A stretch of DNA of 64,000 bases. Source: Ailanthus altissimus (taxonomy: Eukaryota > Streptophyta > Magnoliopsida > Sapindales > Simaroubaceae). The notes under the pieces were generated by a model that searched no databases, was not told the origin of the DNA, and saw nothing but the letters and a program-made list of their open reading frames with translations. The stretch lies in contig CAMPEX010000001.1 in NCBI GenBank assembly GCA_946807835.1, positions 4,293,001 to 4,357,000 of the forward strand. Direction: 5' to 3'. Position 1 is the first letter of the stretch. Every line of letters begins with the position of its first letter. Positions 45,816 to 56,904 of the stretch are shown in pieces. Both the position numbers and the translations under genes were made by a program.

Positions 45816-47128
45816 TGATGGACATATTTTATACTTATTATTTTCGCTTTCTTAGGCTTAATATTAGTTCATTTTAGGCATGAATATTAGGATATTTATA
45901 TTTTTTATTGTCATTTTGTAGATTTGATATCAATGAAGCTATTTGTGATAAAAATACAAGGAAACAAGCAAAATTGTCAAATTTATAGTAATATACTATA
46001 GTAAATTTGCTATAGTGCTCAACACCATAATGCTAGGATAGGCACAATGTGAGCGCCACAACATTGGAAAACCAAGGATGTGACACATAAATAGTACTTG
46101 AACAATACTTGTGTATAATAGTTTTTGAACAATGTTGTGCTAGACATTGGAAAAGGAAAGCCAGTTTGACTTGTATTTAACGTTTTATCCTAATTGAATA
46201 AATAAGCCTATAAATAAAAGACCAAAAGTCTATTTCAACAATTAAGAAGACACCACAAAAGAGCACAAAAGAGAGCAAAAACATTAGGGTTTAAAGTAAC
46301 TTTAGAAGTTTAAAAATGAGACTTTCGTAGTAAGGAAGAGGGAGAAGACAAAGATTTCAAAACACCATCTCTTCTATTTTTCTTTTCACTTCTTATTAAT
46401 TGTTAATCTTTCAATGATGTTTATTGTGATATGCTTGATAATATTTTTTCTATCACCATAGGCTAAGTTTCTATTCTAGAGTTACAACTTTGAACTTGAT
46501 ATGCAACTTGAATTATTTCTTCTTTTCTTTTTATGAAATTAGTATAGAATTTTTCAGTTTATCTATACTTAATACTTTTTAATTACTTGATCATTAATTA
46601 AATTGTCTAAGAAACAATAAAGAACTTGACAGAGGGATTTATGTGTTTAGCATTAGGTAAATTGATATATAACAATAGCATAGTAGTTATGAATTTGATA
46701 TAAGATAGACATATACTCATATGACATTTATAGTATTATAAACTTTTTCTTAATGAGTTTGACCTTTATCTAATTACCATATAGGTAATTGTTAGGGTAA
46801 GTTATATTCACTTGACCATTAACAAAGGCTAGTGAAAATATTAAGGGTTTAGGCAAGAATTCATATTGAGGGATTAAAGTAAGAAAAGATTAGTTGATTC
46901 AAGTAAACTATCAAGGGATAGTTGTAATTTTAGGTTTATTCTATAATAGGAATTTATATTTGTTTATTTGGTTATCTCTGTGATATTTTCTTATTTTACC
47001 TAGAATTAGTTAATTGTTTTTAGTAATTAAAGTATTAATAATAACAAATCCTCATAGAAATGATATTCTACTCACTCTTTATTATTTATTTACAATAGCG
47101 TGCACTTACGCTTTAGTATAACACAACA
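45816..47128 (+). repeat. 5' LTR of C
   Basis: Starts TGATGGACATATTTTATAC and ends ACACAACA after GTGCACTTACGCTTTAGTA. Its mate in the 3' LTR shares GCCTATAAATAAAAGACCAAAA (TATA-like TATAAATAAAA), TTCAATGATGTTTATTGTGA, ATGACATTTATAG/AGACATATACTCATA and GGGTAAGTTATATT. The PBS expected at 47129 is not recognisable. Confidence 0.88.
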
Positions 47129-47805
47129 AGTTCTTGTGTTACTTTATTATTTTTGTTAATATTAATACTAATCTATCTTAGTCTTAATTTAGACTTTTCA
47201 TTTTCTTCTAGTTTTTGTTTATAGTTACTTTCCATTTTTTTGTTTTATTTTATAGTTATCATGGACAATAAAAAATCCTTGAGGGATTATACAGTCTCAT
47301 TGGTTAATGGCATTCACTCCAACATATGTAGACCAGCAATTAATGCCAATAACTTTGAGAGCAAACTGAGCACAATTCAGATATTAAGAGATTTTACACA
47401 CTTTAGCGGGCAGCCGAATGATGATCCTAATAAATATATCATAAATTTCTTGGAAATTTACTATACTTTTAAGTTCAACAGAATCTCTTATAATTACAAT
47501 TATTCTTTTTTTCATTCAAGGACAAGGTGAATAGCTTGTTGACGTTATCATTATCTAAATCAATATGACATAGAATAATTTGGTGCAGAAATTCTTGACT
47601 AAATTTTTCTCACTAGCAAAAATAGCAAAGATGCAGAATGACATACATTGTTAATGCAGTATCAAGCATAGGAGCAGTTTAAGGACATGCTGAGGAAGTG
47701 TCTGCATCATAGGGTCTTAAAGTGGAAATTAGTTTAGACATTTTATAATGGTTTGATGGAGCAAATGAGAATTATAGTGGATGCCGCAGTAGGTGGGGCA
47801 ATAAT

Positions 47806-47980
47806 TAGAGGTGAACACGATCCGGTTCTGTTTTTTCCGGTTTTCGATATTTTTTGGGAAAATTGAACTGGACCGGTTGATTTTTCCCCTAAATAAATGA
47901 ACTAGTTTTTTGTTAAAAAGAAACCGGACCGAACCGGCCGGTTCGGTTTTTTAGTTCCCAATTCTTTTTGTCCACCCTTA
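47806..47980. mobile_element. hAT-type MITE in C gag
   Basis: A 175-bp insert between perfect 8-bp duplications GCAATAAT (47798-47805 and 47981-47988). Terminal inverted repeats are TAGAGGTGAACA and, on the right, TGTCCACCCTTA. The interior has mirrored GATCCGGTTCTG / GAACCGGCCGGTTCGG text. The 8-bp duplication and TA[G/A]RGGTG end identify the hAT superfamily. No coding capacity. Confidence 0.9.
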
Positions 47981-48290
47981 GCAATAATGAGCAAATCAAC
48001 TGGCGAAGCCTCTAACCTGTTAGATGGGATGGTATCTAACAACTATTAATGTTCTGTAAAAATAGTAGCTCCAAGATAGATTATAGGTGTACATGATGTA
48101 GAAGCACTCACCTCATTAGTTACACAAGTTAACCTATTGTCAAAGAAGATTGATGCTATTAGAGTAAATATGGTAAAGAGCCAACATGTCACCTATGACT
48201 TCTGTAGTGACAATCATTAAAATGGGAAATGCACAGAAATTGTATAGTACATAGGGAATTTTTTGCCAAATTATACACCCACAAATTATT

Positions 48291-49964
48291 CCCGCAAGTG
48301 CACATGTCGTGTGCAAGTAATAAAGTGATGAGTGAGTATCGTTTTACGAGAATTGTATCCTACATTGATGCTAAGTACTATGATGTTGACAACATAATGT
48401 TATCTAGGCTAAACTAAAGTTGAAGTTAAATTATAAAATAAAAATGCTTTAAACTAAATAAGTCAATAAGTTAAAAGAATGAGAGATCTATAGCAACGAG
48501 GTTCTAAGGACTTGATTTCCCTCTATTATTCCTATAGTCTTTGTCATTAATGATCAATAACTAATTTTATGCATTCATTAGTGTAGGGTGTATGATTAAT
48601 TTCATTCCCTCTCCGGAGTGTCGAATGAGATTCTATGTACATACAACTAAGTTGATATCCCTATCTAACCCATTATACATGCACGCATTAAGTTACCCTT
48701 ATGTGACTACCCTAAATTCATTAGTCTCCCAACTTAAAAAACTCAAAGTTATGCTTTTTACAACCAACATATAGATTAAACTTTCCCAAGCACATAAATC
48801 ATATAACGACTTTAATACATATTGTTCAATAGAGTTTTATCAAGCCATAGAACATATAATCTAGCAATAAAATGATAATCTTATAATATGGTGGTAAAAA
48901 TGAGATTCTAGAGTATTGATTTCATTCTTTTCTTCCTATGTTCTTTATATTTAGCAATTTCGTTCAATTCATTAATTAAAAGAATAAGACTAATCTCTTT
49001 ACCTCTTTTGAGTGTCAAATGAAATACTTTGCATACATATTCAAGTTGATATCCCTATCTAACTTGTTTACCTATATATGCATTATGCAACCCGTGAATT
49101 GATTACCCAATGATTAATCTCATTACTTCTCCCGAGTGTCAAATAAAATCTTGACATAATGTCACACTCCAAGTGTTCTCACATGTTTTATCAAACACTT
49201 GATGTGCACCACATGCAATCATTGAGCAAACCATGGTGATTACCTAAGTTTTATTAGCCTTCCTACTCAATAACAACCTAAAGGTATGTTTCCCAAATTC
49301 AATAAATGGGTTTATCTCTCCCGAGCATCAATTTGTAAATCCACAACAACCAATTCATTTCCCAATCAATTAGAAGCATTAAGCCTAGAGAAACATAAAT
49401 GGGTTAAATGAAAATATATCAAATCATCCAAATAAAATACAAATAAAACTACATCAAGCCTTAGAATTCAAGTTTAATCACATACAAATCCAACCATAAC
49501 TAGAATTATCACTAAATTCATAGATACAAACATGTATAAACAACATTCATAACTATAAATTTCAACAAAAGAGAAGAAAATAAAGAAAAAATAAAATTTG
49601 AGGATGTCTCCAAGGTTTCAATCCTTTAAATATATTCAATGATGCTCAAGAAACCTTGGAGACATTCTTTCTTCTCTTCAAATTTGAGATGAAGTCTTTG
49701 ATAGATGATGAGAAGTGGCCAAAGGTTTCTCCTAGATGGTGGCACCTGGGCGCCAATCCTAGTTAATTTGGCACCTTAGCGCCAAACATTACAGTATATT
49801 TGGGTTTTTTTGCTTGTTTTCTTTGAATTTTTATTCCAAATAGCTCTATTAACTTGAAACCTACAAAATGACTTTAATACATTTAAAAAGCCATAAATTC
49901 ACATTCCGAATAAGCAATTATCAAATTAAAAGGGTATGACATCATATATAAAACATTCTTATCA
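48291..49964 (-). mobile_element. Solo gypsy LTR in C gag
   Basis: A minus-oriented LTR of the same family as B's. The plus-strand left end reads CGCAAGTGCACATGTCGTG, then AATAAAGTGATGAGTGAGTATCG, GACTTGATTTCCCTCTA, TTGATATCCCTATCTAAC, and the right end AAACATTCTTATCA at 49964 (minus start TGATAAGAATG). It contains an internal duplication: the GTTGATATCCCTATCTAAC block occurs at 48655 and 49046. Gag text resumes on the right side. The left boundary is good to about 15 bases and no clean target duplication was found. Confidence 0.7.
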
Positions 49965-50479
49965 AGAATTAAAACAAGCAGCAACATAACCTCAATTATA
50001 ACTTCTTTATTATGGGGTGGTGGAATCATTTGAATTTCTCATAGAGTAATCATCAAAGATAACCTTCAAAACCAATGAATCCCTCTGGATTTCTAGCACA
50101 ACCTCAACAATATTAAAAGAAAATAGTTTTAGAGGAGATATTTATACAGTACATGAAGCAAATTGATGCATTTCTATGGAGTTAATCAAATATCTTCGAA
50201 AGTCAAGTAGCTTCGTTAAGGATGTTGGAAATTCAAGTAGGCCAACTGGCCACATCCTTAACTAACCATTTATAAGGCTTCTTGCCCAATAATACAGAGA
50301 GTTATCCAAGGGAAAAAATGTCTAGTTGCTGGAGAAACATCCCAACTACATCAAGTTCTTGGAAGCCATCTTATAAAATAAGAAATAATTGAAAGATTTA
50401 GAGACAGTGGCTTTGATAGAGGAATATAGCATGATCCTATAAAATAAATTACTGCCAAATCTTAAGGATTTATGGAGTT

Positions 50480-50880
50480 TCACCTTACCATGCACAATCA
50501 AAAAATAATTCTAAACCCTATGTAACCTTGGTACTAGTATTAACTTGATGTTGTATCAATCTATAAGAGACTCGATTTAGGGGAAGAAAATCCAACCAAT
50601 GTCACCTTATAGCTTGTCAATCTATCTTTCACATATCTAAGGGGTATCATAGAACATGTGCTAGTAAAGAATGATAGATTCATCTTTCCTGTAGATTTTA
50701 TTGCATTAGATATAGAAGAAGATAAGGAGATCTCAATCATTCTAGGAAGGCCATTCCTAACAATAGGTTAGACATTAATGGATATGCAAAAAGGGGAAAT
50801 GAAAATGATATTGCAAGATGAAACAATACATTTTAAGGTCTATATGGCAATGAAATTTCCAAGTAAATTTGAAGACTATT
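50480..50880 (+). pseudogene. Retropepsin-like protease (C)
   Basis: LCNLGTSINLMLYQSI at 50518 on is the active-site region. The catalytic Asp of LCDLGASINLMP has become Asn (codon 50524-50526). IIEHVLVKNDRFIFPVDFIALD follows near 50650, then ISIILGRPFLTI near 50735-50766, and after a stop the open frame 50778-51011 starts with MDMQKGEMKMILQDETIHFK. The domain is complete in order but inactive. It runs without an RT directly into an integrase tail. Confidence 0.82.
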
Positions 50881-51290
50881 TTAGGATTGATTTGATATAC
50901 CCGTATGAAGAAAGGCTACCCCCAAAATTAGAGGTGATGAATGAAATTCAACTTCAAGCTCATAAGAAAGCAAAGCTTCACAAGGAAAAGAAAAAGAAAG
51001 GGTATGACTAGAACATCATGGAGAAGCAATTAGATACTAGCCAGCGAGATCCGTTGTTTCAGTCAAGGATAAAAACTTTTCCAAAAGGGCTCAAATCAAG
51101 ATAGTTGAAACCATTTCTTAAAGACTTTCTTATGGAGCTATGGGGCCTAAAGAAAAATAATATCAACAATTATAAGGACCAACTAAAGTTTTTTCGGTGA
51201 AATGCTAGCAATATGCAGTTTGATCCACCCTAGATTCAAAAGACGTTAAGTCAATGATGTTAATCAAGTACTTTTAGGAGGTAACCCATG
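50880..51290 (+). pseudogene. Integrase C-terminal remnant fused to protease (C)
   Basis: In the same open frame as the protease, KFEDYFRIDLIYPYEERL is followed by LEVMNEIQLQAHKKAKLHKEK, corresponding to the LQxxELEExRxEAYENAxxxKEK block of Athila integrase. After a stop come EKQLDTSQRDPLFQSRIKTF and GLKSR, matching VLLFNSRLxLFPGKLRSRW. It ends with TTAATCAAGTACTTTTAGG and AGGTAACCC (51253-51290), the usual post-integrase phrase. So everything from RT to the integrase core has been deleted and the flanking domains joined in frame. Confidence 0.75.
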
Positions 51291-52982
51291 TAATTTTTAT
51301 TTTGATTTCATATTATTTTGTTTTGTTTTAGAAGTTAGAGAGTCAATGTCGTAGCTCCAAAATATAGGGCCATGATGCCAACATAAAAAGAATTTGATAC
51401 CTCAAGTTAAAATCTCAACGTTGTGGCGCTAAAAAGCTAGGGCTGTGGCCCTAAGATCTGAAAAAACAACCTAATTTTTAGGCCTCAACACTACAATACG
51501 GAGACACATTAACTTATTTATCCCTTTACCCAAATTTTATAACAATTATAACAGTGAGGGTGATGATGCAACTGACATGGTGGATTATTGAGATCACCTA
51601 TTAAGGAAGTATTCTATTCTTGTTTTTCTCTTGTAAATAGGGTTAATGTCAATCTTATGTTTGGTGGAGGGAAACACTTCTCTGTGTCAAGTTTTGGCTT
51701 TATGTCTTACAATTTTTCTATTTTTTAATTTTATTTTGCATGTTATTGTTTTAGTTAGTTATTAATTTTGAGTTTGGTATGATATTTACTAGTCAATTTG
51801 ATTGTGATTGTTATAATTCTTAGGAAAGGATAGATATTATAATTGGTCTTATGTTTAATCATTATATTAAGTTTTTGCCTTGTTTGTGATTCCTTGAATT
51901 TGTTAAGCATATAGTTAGAATCATTTAGTTTTTTTTACTACTTAAAGAACATTTATGCATGAAATGGACAATTAGAGTCTCACACATTATAGAACTTGTT
52001 TTATTATTAATCAAGGTGAAATCCTAGGAAACATAAAATTAAAGAAATACTTTTAGGCCATGTGTAGGCTGTTTGAGCCTGTCGAGCCTCCCTATGTATA
52101 TTATTTTTACCTTTCGTCACCCACTTTGAGCGTAATGACTATTTTTCTTCATAAACTACAACTATACCTTAGCCTTTTGAATAAATTTCCCTTTCCAAAA
52201 CCTTTTACACCATAAACGTAATGGTCTTGTTTGAACGTTATAAGGAAATTATTAAACTTATAGGAAGAGGAGTGGAATGAATAGTGGTTGTGAGTTTTGA
52301 TTGTTCACAAAAGGTTGTAAGAACTTAAGTTCGAGGGTATAGTGACTTATTAAGAAAAAGATAGAAGAAAAGTGGATAAAGTTTACTATACTCATGTCTT
52401 AAGAAGATAGATAGATAAAGAGAGAGAGAGAGAGAGAGATAATGAGAAGCAAAGTAAACAAAGAAAGTTATGAAATACGTTTTGGGGGCTTTTTAAGAGA
52501 AGTTGATGAAAAGTTTAATGATCCAAGAACAAGAATGTATGTTTATAGTGTGAATTAAACCGAAATTTATCTATTTTATTCTACTTTCACCATAGCCATA
52601 TGTTAAAAGCTATGTAAAAACCTATTTGATCCATAATTATGTGTGCATCACTAGAGGTTCATATGAAAAGAAAGCATATAAAATGTGAACAAAAATTCTT
52701 TTTGAGGCAAATATTTTACATCCTTGTATGTATAACTGATCTGAGTTCGAATGACTAATGAGAACAATTTATACACATTCACACTAAATAAATCACATAT
52801 GAAGTAAAACTAGTGTATAGATTAGCATTCTATCATTTGTGGTATTTGGAGCTTTTAAGAGATGTAAACTATATGCAATCTTTGAGATCTATTGTTAAGC
52901 ATTAACCAACCCATCTTCTTATTTGTCTAGTTTTTAGTTTTAGTTTTCTTTATCTTTGCTCGAGGATGAACAAAATACTAAG
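51290..52982 (+). other. Post-pol spacer of C, no gene
   Basis: Non-coding. GGCGCTAAAAAGC and GGGCTGTGGCCC patches lie at 51345-51460, a (GA)n run at 52417-52438 and TTCTATCATTTGTGG-like text near 52829. It ends at CTCGAGGATGAACAAAATACTAAG (52959 on), the phrase common just before Athila-type 3' LTRs. Confidence 0.6.
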
Positions 52983-52994
52983 TTTGAGAGAGTT
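52983..52994 (+). other. Polypurine tract of C
   Basis: TTTGAGAGAGTT directly precedes the LTR start TGATGGGCATATTTTATAC. It parallels the tract of B. Confidence 0.65.
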
Positions 52995-53999
52995 TGATGG
53001 GCATATTTTATACTTATAATATTTTTTTCCTTACGCTTAGCATTTGTTCATTTAAGCATGAATATTAGGCCTTTATGTTCTTTATTATAATTTTGTAGGT
53101 TTAATTTCTATAGAGCTACTTAGATGAAAATCCAACAAAAACAAGCAAAGCTATAATTTAAATAGTAACTGCTATAGTAAGCGGTTATAGTAAACTTACT
53201 ATTGTGCTCAGCGTCGCAGCATCAGGATAGGTAGATTTTGACTGCTACAGTGTTGGAAAGCCAAGGCCCAATGTGTGAATAATACCTGTAAACAGTATGC
53301 ATGAAATAATACTTGTAAATAGTACTTTTTTAACAATGTTGGTGTTGGGCATTGGAAAAGGAAAACTAGTCTAACTTATATTTGACACTTTGCCATAACT
53401 TGAATACATAAGCCTATAAATAAAAGACCAAAAACCTATTTTAATAATTGAAAAGACACCACAAAAGAGCACAAAAAGAAAAAACAAAAACCTTAGGGTT
53501 TAGAGTGACTTTAGAATATTGAAAATGAGACTTTCATAACAAGAAAGAGGGATAAGATGTATATTTTAGGACATTATCTCTTCTACTTTTTTTTTTAACT
53601 TCTTGTTGATTGTTAATCTTTCAATGATGTTTATTGTGATATGCTCTAGAAATATTTTTATCACCATGGGTTAAGTTTTTATTATAAGGATACAACTTTG
53701 AATACGATATTTAGCTTGAATTATTTCTTTTTTCTTTTTGCAATCAATATAGAAATTTTCAATTTATCTATGTTTAATGCTTTCTAATTACTTAATCTCT
53801 AATTTAATTATCTTAGGAACCATAAAGAGCTTGATAAAGGAATTTATGTTTTCAGCCTTGGGTAAGTTGATTTATAATCATAGTATAGTAGTTATGAGTT
53901 TCATATAAGATAGACATATACTCATATGGTAGTTTTATTGATTCTTATTTTTATTTGATTACTATAAACATATACGTAATTGTTAGGGTAAGTTATATT
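52995..53999 (+). repeat. 3' LTR of C, left part
   Basis: Matches 45816-46817 in order. It is interrupted at 54000 by copia element D after GGGTAAGTTATATT and continues at 60571. Confidence 0.88.
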
Positions 54000-54240
54000 T
54001 GTAAGAGTGTGTAGGACCTACCAATACCTTGGTCCACTAGCTGGGTGACACCTCAGAACCACTAGCGTTCCAGCACATAATTCTGAGGTTACCTGCGCCC
54101 CCAAGGAATCGAACCCCCGCCTCCATCTCCATAGAGGCCTTATAGGCCTTTAGAGGTTCGTCCTTGTACCCATCGGGATGGCCATCTCCCACTTGCTCTA
54201 GTGCCATTCTTGATGGCATCTCATGCACATCAACTCCACG
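54000..54240 (-). other. Anomalous 3' terminus of D
   Basis: This less AT-rich segment should be the 3' LTR but has no match to 58381-60570. On the minus strand it carries GGGGTTCGATTCCTTGGGG, a perfect pol III B-box core (GGTTCGATTCC), and ends CACTCTTACA at the target duplication. An open frame (54228-54037, GDGHPDGYKDEPLKAYKAS) may be a continuation of pol. A convincing A box or tRNA fold is not seen. Confidence 0.5.
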
Positions 54241-54244
54241 TGTT

Positions 54245-54900
54245 TCATAAACACTTTTAAAGTTATGGCCTTTAAATAGTGGGTCCGCTAAATTATTTAT
54301 CGAACACTTTTACAAATAATCACATCTCCTTTACAGCCAAGATCTCTCTAGTCATGTGAGACTCCTCTCAACATAATTAGAGTATTGGTGTCCTCTTGGC
54401 ATCGTGGCTTGTACAATGGCCTTGATTTATCGCAAACCTATGGGATAGGATCCATATATCTTGGAACTCTTCCAAATCCAGCGACAAACCTATAAATCCT
54501 CACTGCCGCTTCTGCTGCGCCAATCTGAATTAGCAGTGAATCCCAGTTTGGTGCTACTCCAACTCTCTTATACTACTGAGAATGAACACATTTTTAGATG
54601 TAGACTCTCTATCGTCTAGGTCAAACTAAAAGTCTGACTTTGTGCGTGTTCTCTTTGTAAGGTACTTTTTGCATATTTGAGAAACTTATCCCTTGTATCT
54701 CTAAGGTACCTTGGGATATGTTTGACTATCATCAAATGATAGTCACCTGAATCAGACTGAAATTCGCTCGTAACTCTTACAGCCAAACTGATCTCAGGTC
54801 TCAAACACATCATAGCATACATCAATCTTAGAAGAGCTAATGTATTTGGTGTGTTAGACACTCTAACTCTATCATCTTCCATCTGAAGAGACACTTTCCT
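54245..54900 (-). pseudogene. RNase H (D)
   Basis: The minus frame 54894-54616 reads LALLRLMYAMMCLRPEISLAV and DYHLMIVKHIPRYLRDTRDKF, the copia segment YxxxxGSLMYAMxxTRPDI and HWxAVKxILRYLxxT at the RT/RNase H junction. The end near 54290-54250 has NNLADPL-like text, matching the conserved ADPLTK box that closes copia pol. The central part is degraded. Confidence 0.8.
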
Positions 54901-54904
54901 CGAA

Positions 54905-55620
54905 AGATGAACACTAGGTTTATCAAATACGTTAACTATCTCATAGTTATCTAACTATACCCATTTAGACGCTATTGATATGAAATGATATGGGAGAGTC
55001 CTATCAGCTTCCTAGCTCTATCTTTATAAAACTTTATACCTAGTATAAAGGAGGCTTTTCCTAAATCCTTAATGGAGAAATTCTTATAAGTTACTTCTGA
55101 CCGATTATATCATACTGATATCATTCCCAATGACCAATATATCATCAATAAAGAGTATCAAGAAGACTATTATACTCCCACTGACCTTTCATGTACACTA
55201 ACTCATAAGTCTAACTAGATGTAAAACCTTCAGGCTGTTCCATGAATATCTCTTACTCGAGGTATTCGTTCCGGAACACCTGCCTTACATCTATCTGTCA
55301 AACTTCAAAGTCATAATTTACTGCAAGAGCCAATAAAATTCTAATTGACTTTAACATCAATATTGGTCCAAAGGTTTCCTCTTAATTGATCCCAGATCAC
55401 TAAGGATTATCTTTCTAGAACCAATACAGAGCGTAGAAAGTCTCTACCTTCCATGTGGCTCCCACTACCTCTTTGTAAACTCTTTACAACCAATGAGAAC
55501 AATTCTCACAGGTAGCTTAATCAAGTCCCAGACTTTATTGTGATGCATATAGTCAATATTGATTTTATAGCTTCTTACTGCTTCCCGAATCGATGTCTAA
55601 CAATTACTCCTTACAGGTCA
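54905..55620 (-). pseudogene. Reverse transcriptase (D)
   Basis: The minus strand shows the catalytic block VFLILFIDDILVIGND at about 55176-55129, with FIDD (55141-55152) in place of YVDD. It is preceded by GFTSS-like and QMDVKTAFLNG-type text in broken frames (near 55330-55260, where ATGTAAGGCAGGTGTTCC on the minus-strand side matches the copia WIYRQVDVKx region). The copia order integrase-RT-RNase H is kept, which separates D from the gypsy elements around it. Confidence 0.8.
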
Positions 55621-55629
55621 AGGATGATT

Positions 55630-56440
55630 TTCTTCTACCAAGAAAACTCTAAATTCACCTTCAGGTATTAACCATACCTAAAAGGTGACCTAGACATCCT
55701 TTCCGACCCATTTAGAGGTGTGCTAAAAGGTCACTGTTTAACTAAACCTTAGTTTCTATCCTTGGTTCATTGATTTGTAGATTGACTTCACTAAGTTCAA
55801 TCTTTCTATGATTTCTACGATCCATAAGAAACTTTTCCTCAATGATAGTGGTGTACTGAGAAACGAACACTTCATTTCTCTAAATCATAGAACTAGTATC
55901 CTATTATTTTACAAGATACACAATGAACCTAAGCTTATACCTCTTGGGTGTTGTTTATCCTGTTGAGTAACTCTTACAAAATAAGATACCTTATTACGTA
56001 ACTCTTACGTAATCAGGATAATCCCAAGTCTTAACTATTTAAGATAAGGTTTCCTTCCTTTCTATATTTGATACGGAATGAAAGGAACAGCTTCTGATGG
56101 AACTTTATTTAATAAACAGCTATTTGAAGCATATCCTTAAAGATATAGATCGGCAACACTCATTATCGATCAGATCTTATCTAATAAAGTCTGATTCCTC
56201 CTCACTAAAACATCATTATGTTGTAGATAACCCAGAGGACTATAATAAGTGAGAATCTCATTCCTCCTTAATCAAATGGAGAACAAGATGTTAATGACCT
56301 CACTACCTCGATCTAATCGAAGGGATGTGATATACATTTTGGTATCTTTGGTCATCTCCGTGAATACATTATTTATAAACCAGTTAAGTCTTGATGGTCA
56401 GATCAGGAATCTAACCATCCTTAACTAGACGGATAGGCAT
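55630..56440 (-). pseudogene. Integrase region (D)
   Basis: A copia integrase should lie here, between the GAG-pre-integrase block and RT. The minus strand has GSDRGGEY-like text near 56290 (TCGATTAGATCGAGGTAG) and balanced codon composition, but stops and shifts prevent a clean domain reading. The call rests mainly on position. Confidence 0.5.
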
Positions 56441-56449
56441 CTCACGCTT

Positions 56450-56900
56450 ATATGACCAAAACGTAAATACCACAGCTCCGTTTCATTTACGGATTCTGAT
56501 CTACAGACATTTTTAATTATACATAATGTGAATTTATTAACTGACATTCAGTTAATAAAAACATTATACTTCTTATGTAATTTAACTATTGTATTGCATA
56601 CAAGAAGTAAGTCAAGTTACCCAACAACTTGGACCTGCAAGAAATCAATATTTCTCACTCTCAACTTTGCTTCTTCAATCTGTCGCATTGTAGTCTCTCT
56701 CAATCCTTGCAACATCTTGCAAATATGAGAGAGACATACAGTATCTAATACCCAGCTTGAACTGGCATCTTATGCCTTAGAAATGTCTCTATGTGTCAAA
56801 CACAAACCTGTGGGAGTCTTCCTGATAATTCTAATATTTCTAGGGTAGGGATTTCCAATACCTAGCCTTACTATATTGGAAACACTTTCTATCTATACGC
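56450..56900 (-). pseudogene. Gag zinc knuckle, protease and GAG-pre-integrase block (D)
   Basis: On the minus strand CFQYSKARYWK near 56870 is a decayed CCHC knuckle (CFxCxKxGHWKRxC). VLDTVCLSHICK near 56735 replaces VLDTGCGSHIC, the copia protease active site (Asp kept, Gly lost). LQGLRETTMRQIEEAKLRV and VRNIDFLQVQVVG follow and match the LRRSRxLxxGEVDLRVGNG block. Order and spacing are diagnostic for Ty1/copia. Confidence 0.82.
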
Positions 56901-56904
56901 CCTT

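Larger units (their letters stand above)
47262..50480 (+). pseudogene. Gag (C), interrupted by a hAT MITE and a solo LTR
   Basis: The ATG at 47262 opens MDNKKSLRDYTVSLVNGIH and IRRP-like text (NICRPAINANNFESKL), then FSGQPNDDPNKYIINFLEIYYTFKF, the conserved Athila gag core. It continues in broken frames (LWYNGL-like text near 47730). A zinc-knuckle-like CSDNH..NGKC sits near 48201-48233, with YIGNFLPNYTPTNY after it. A solo LTR intervenes, then GWWNHLNFS near 50020 and the gag tail. The MITE is at 47806-47980. Gag would form particles, and the N-terminal 90 codons remain open. Confidence 0.82.

Noticed and set aside
52417..52438. (GA)n run as a possible regulatory element
   Set aside because: A simple microsatellite in a retroelement spacer with nothing nearby to regulate.
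54100..54140. tRNA gene suggested by the B-box-like GGTTCGATTCC
   Set aside because: No cloverleaf, anticodon stem or properly spaced A box could be found.
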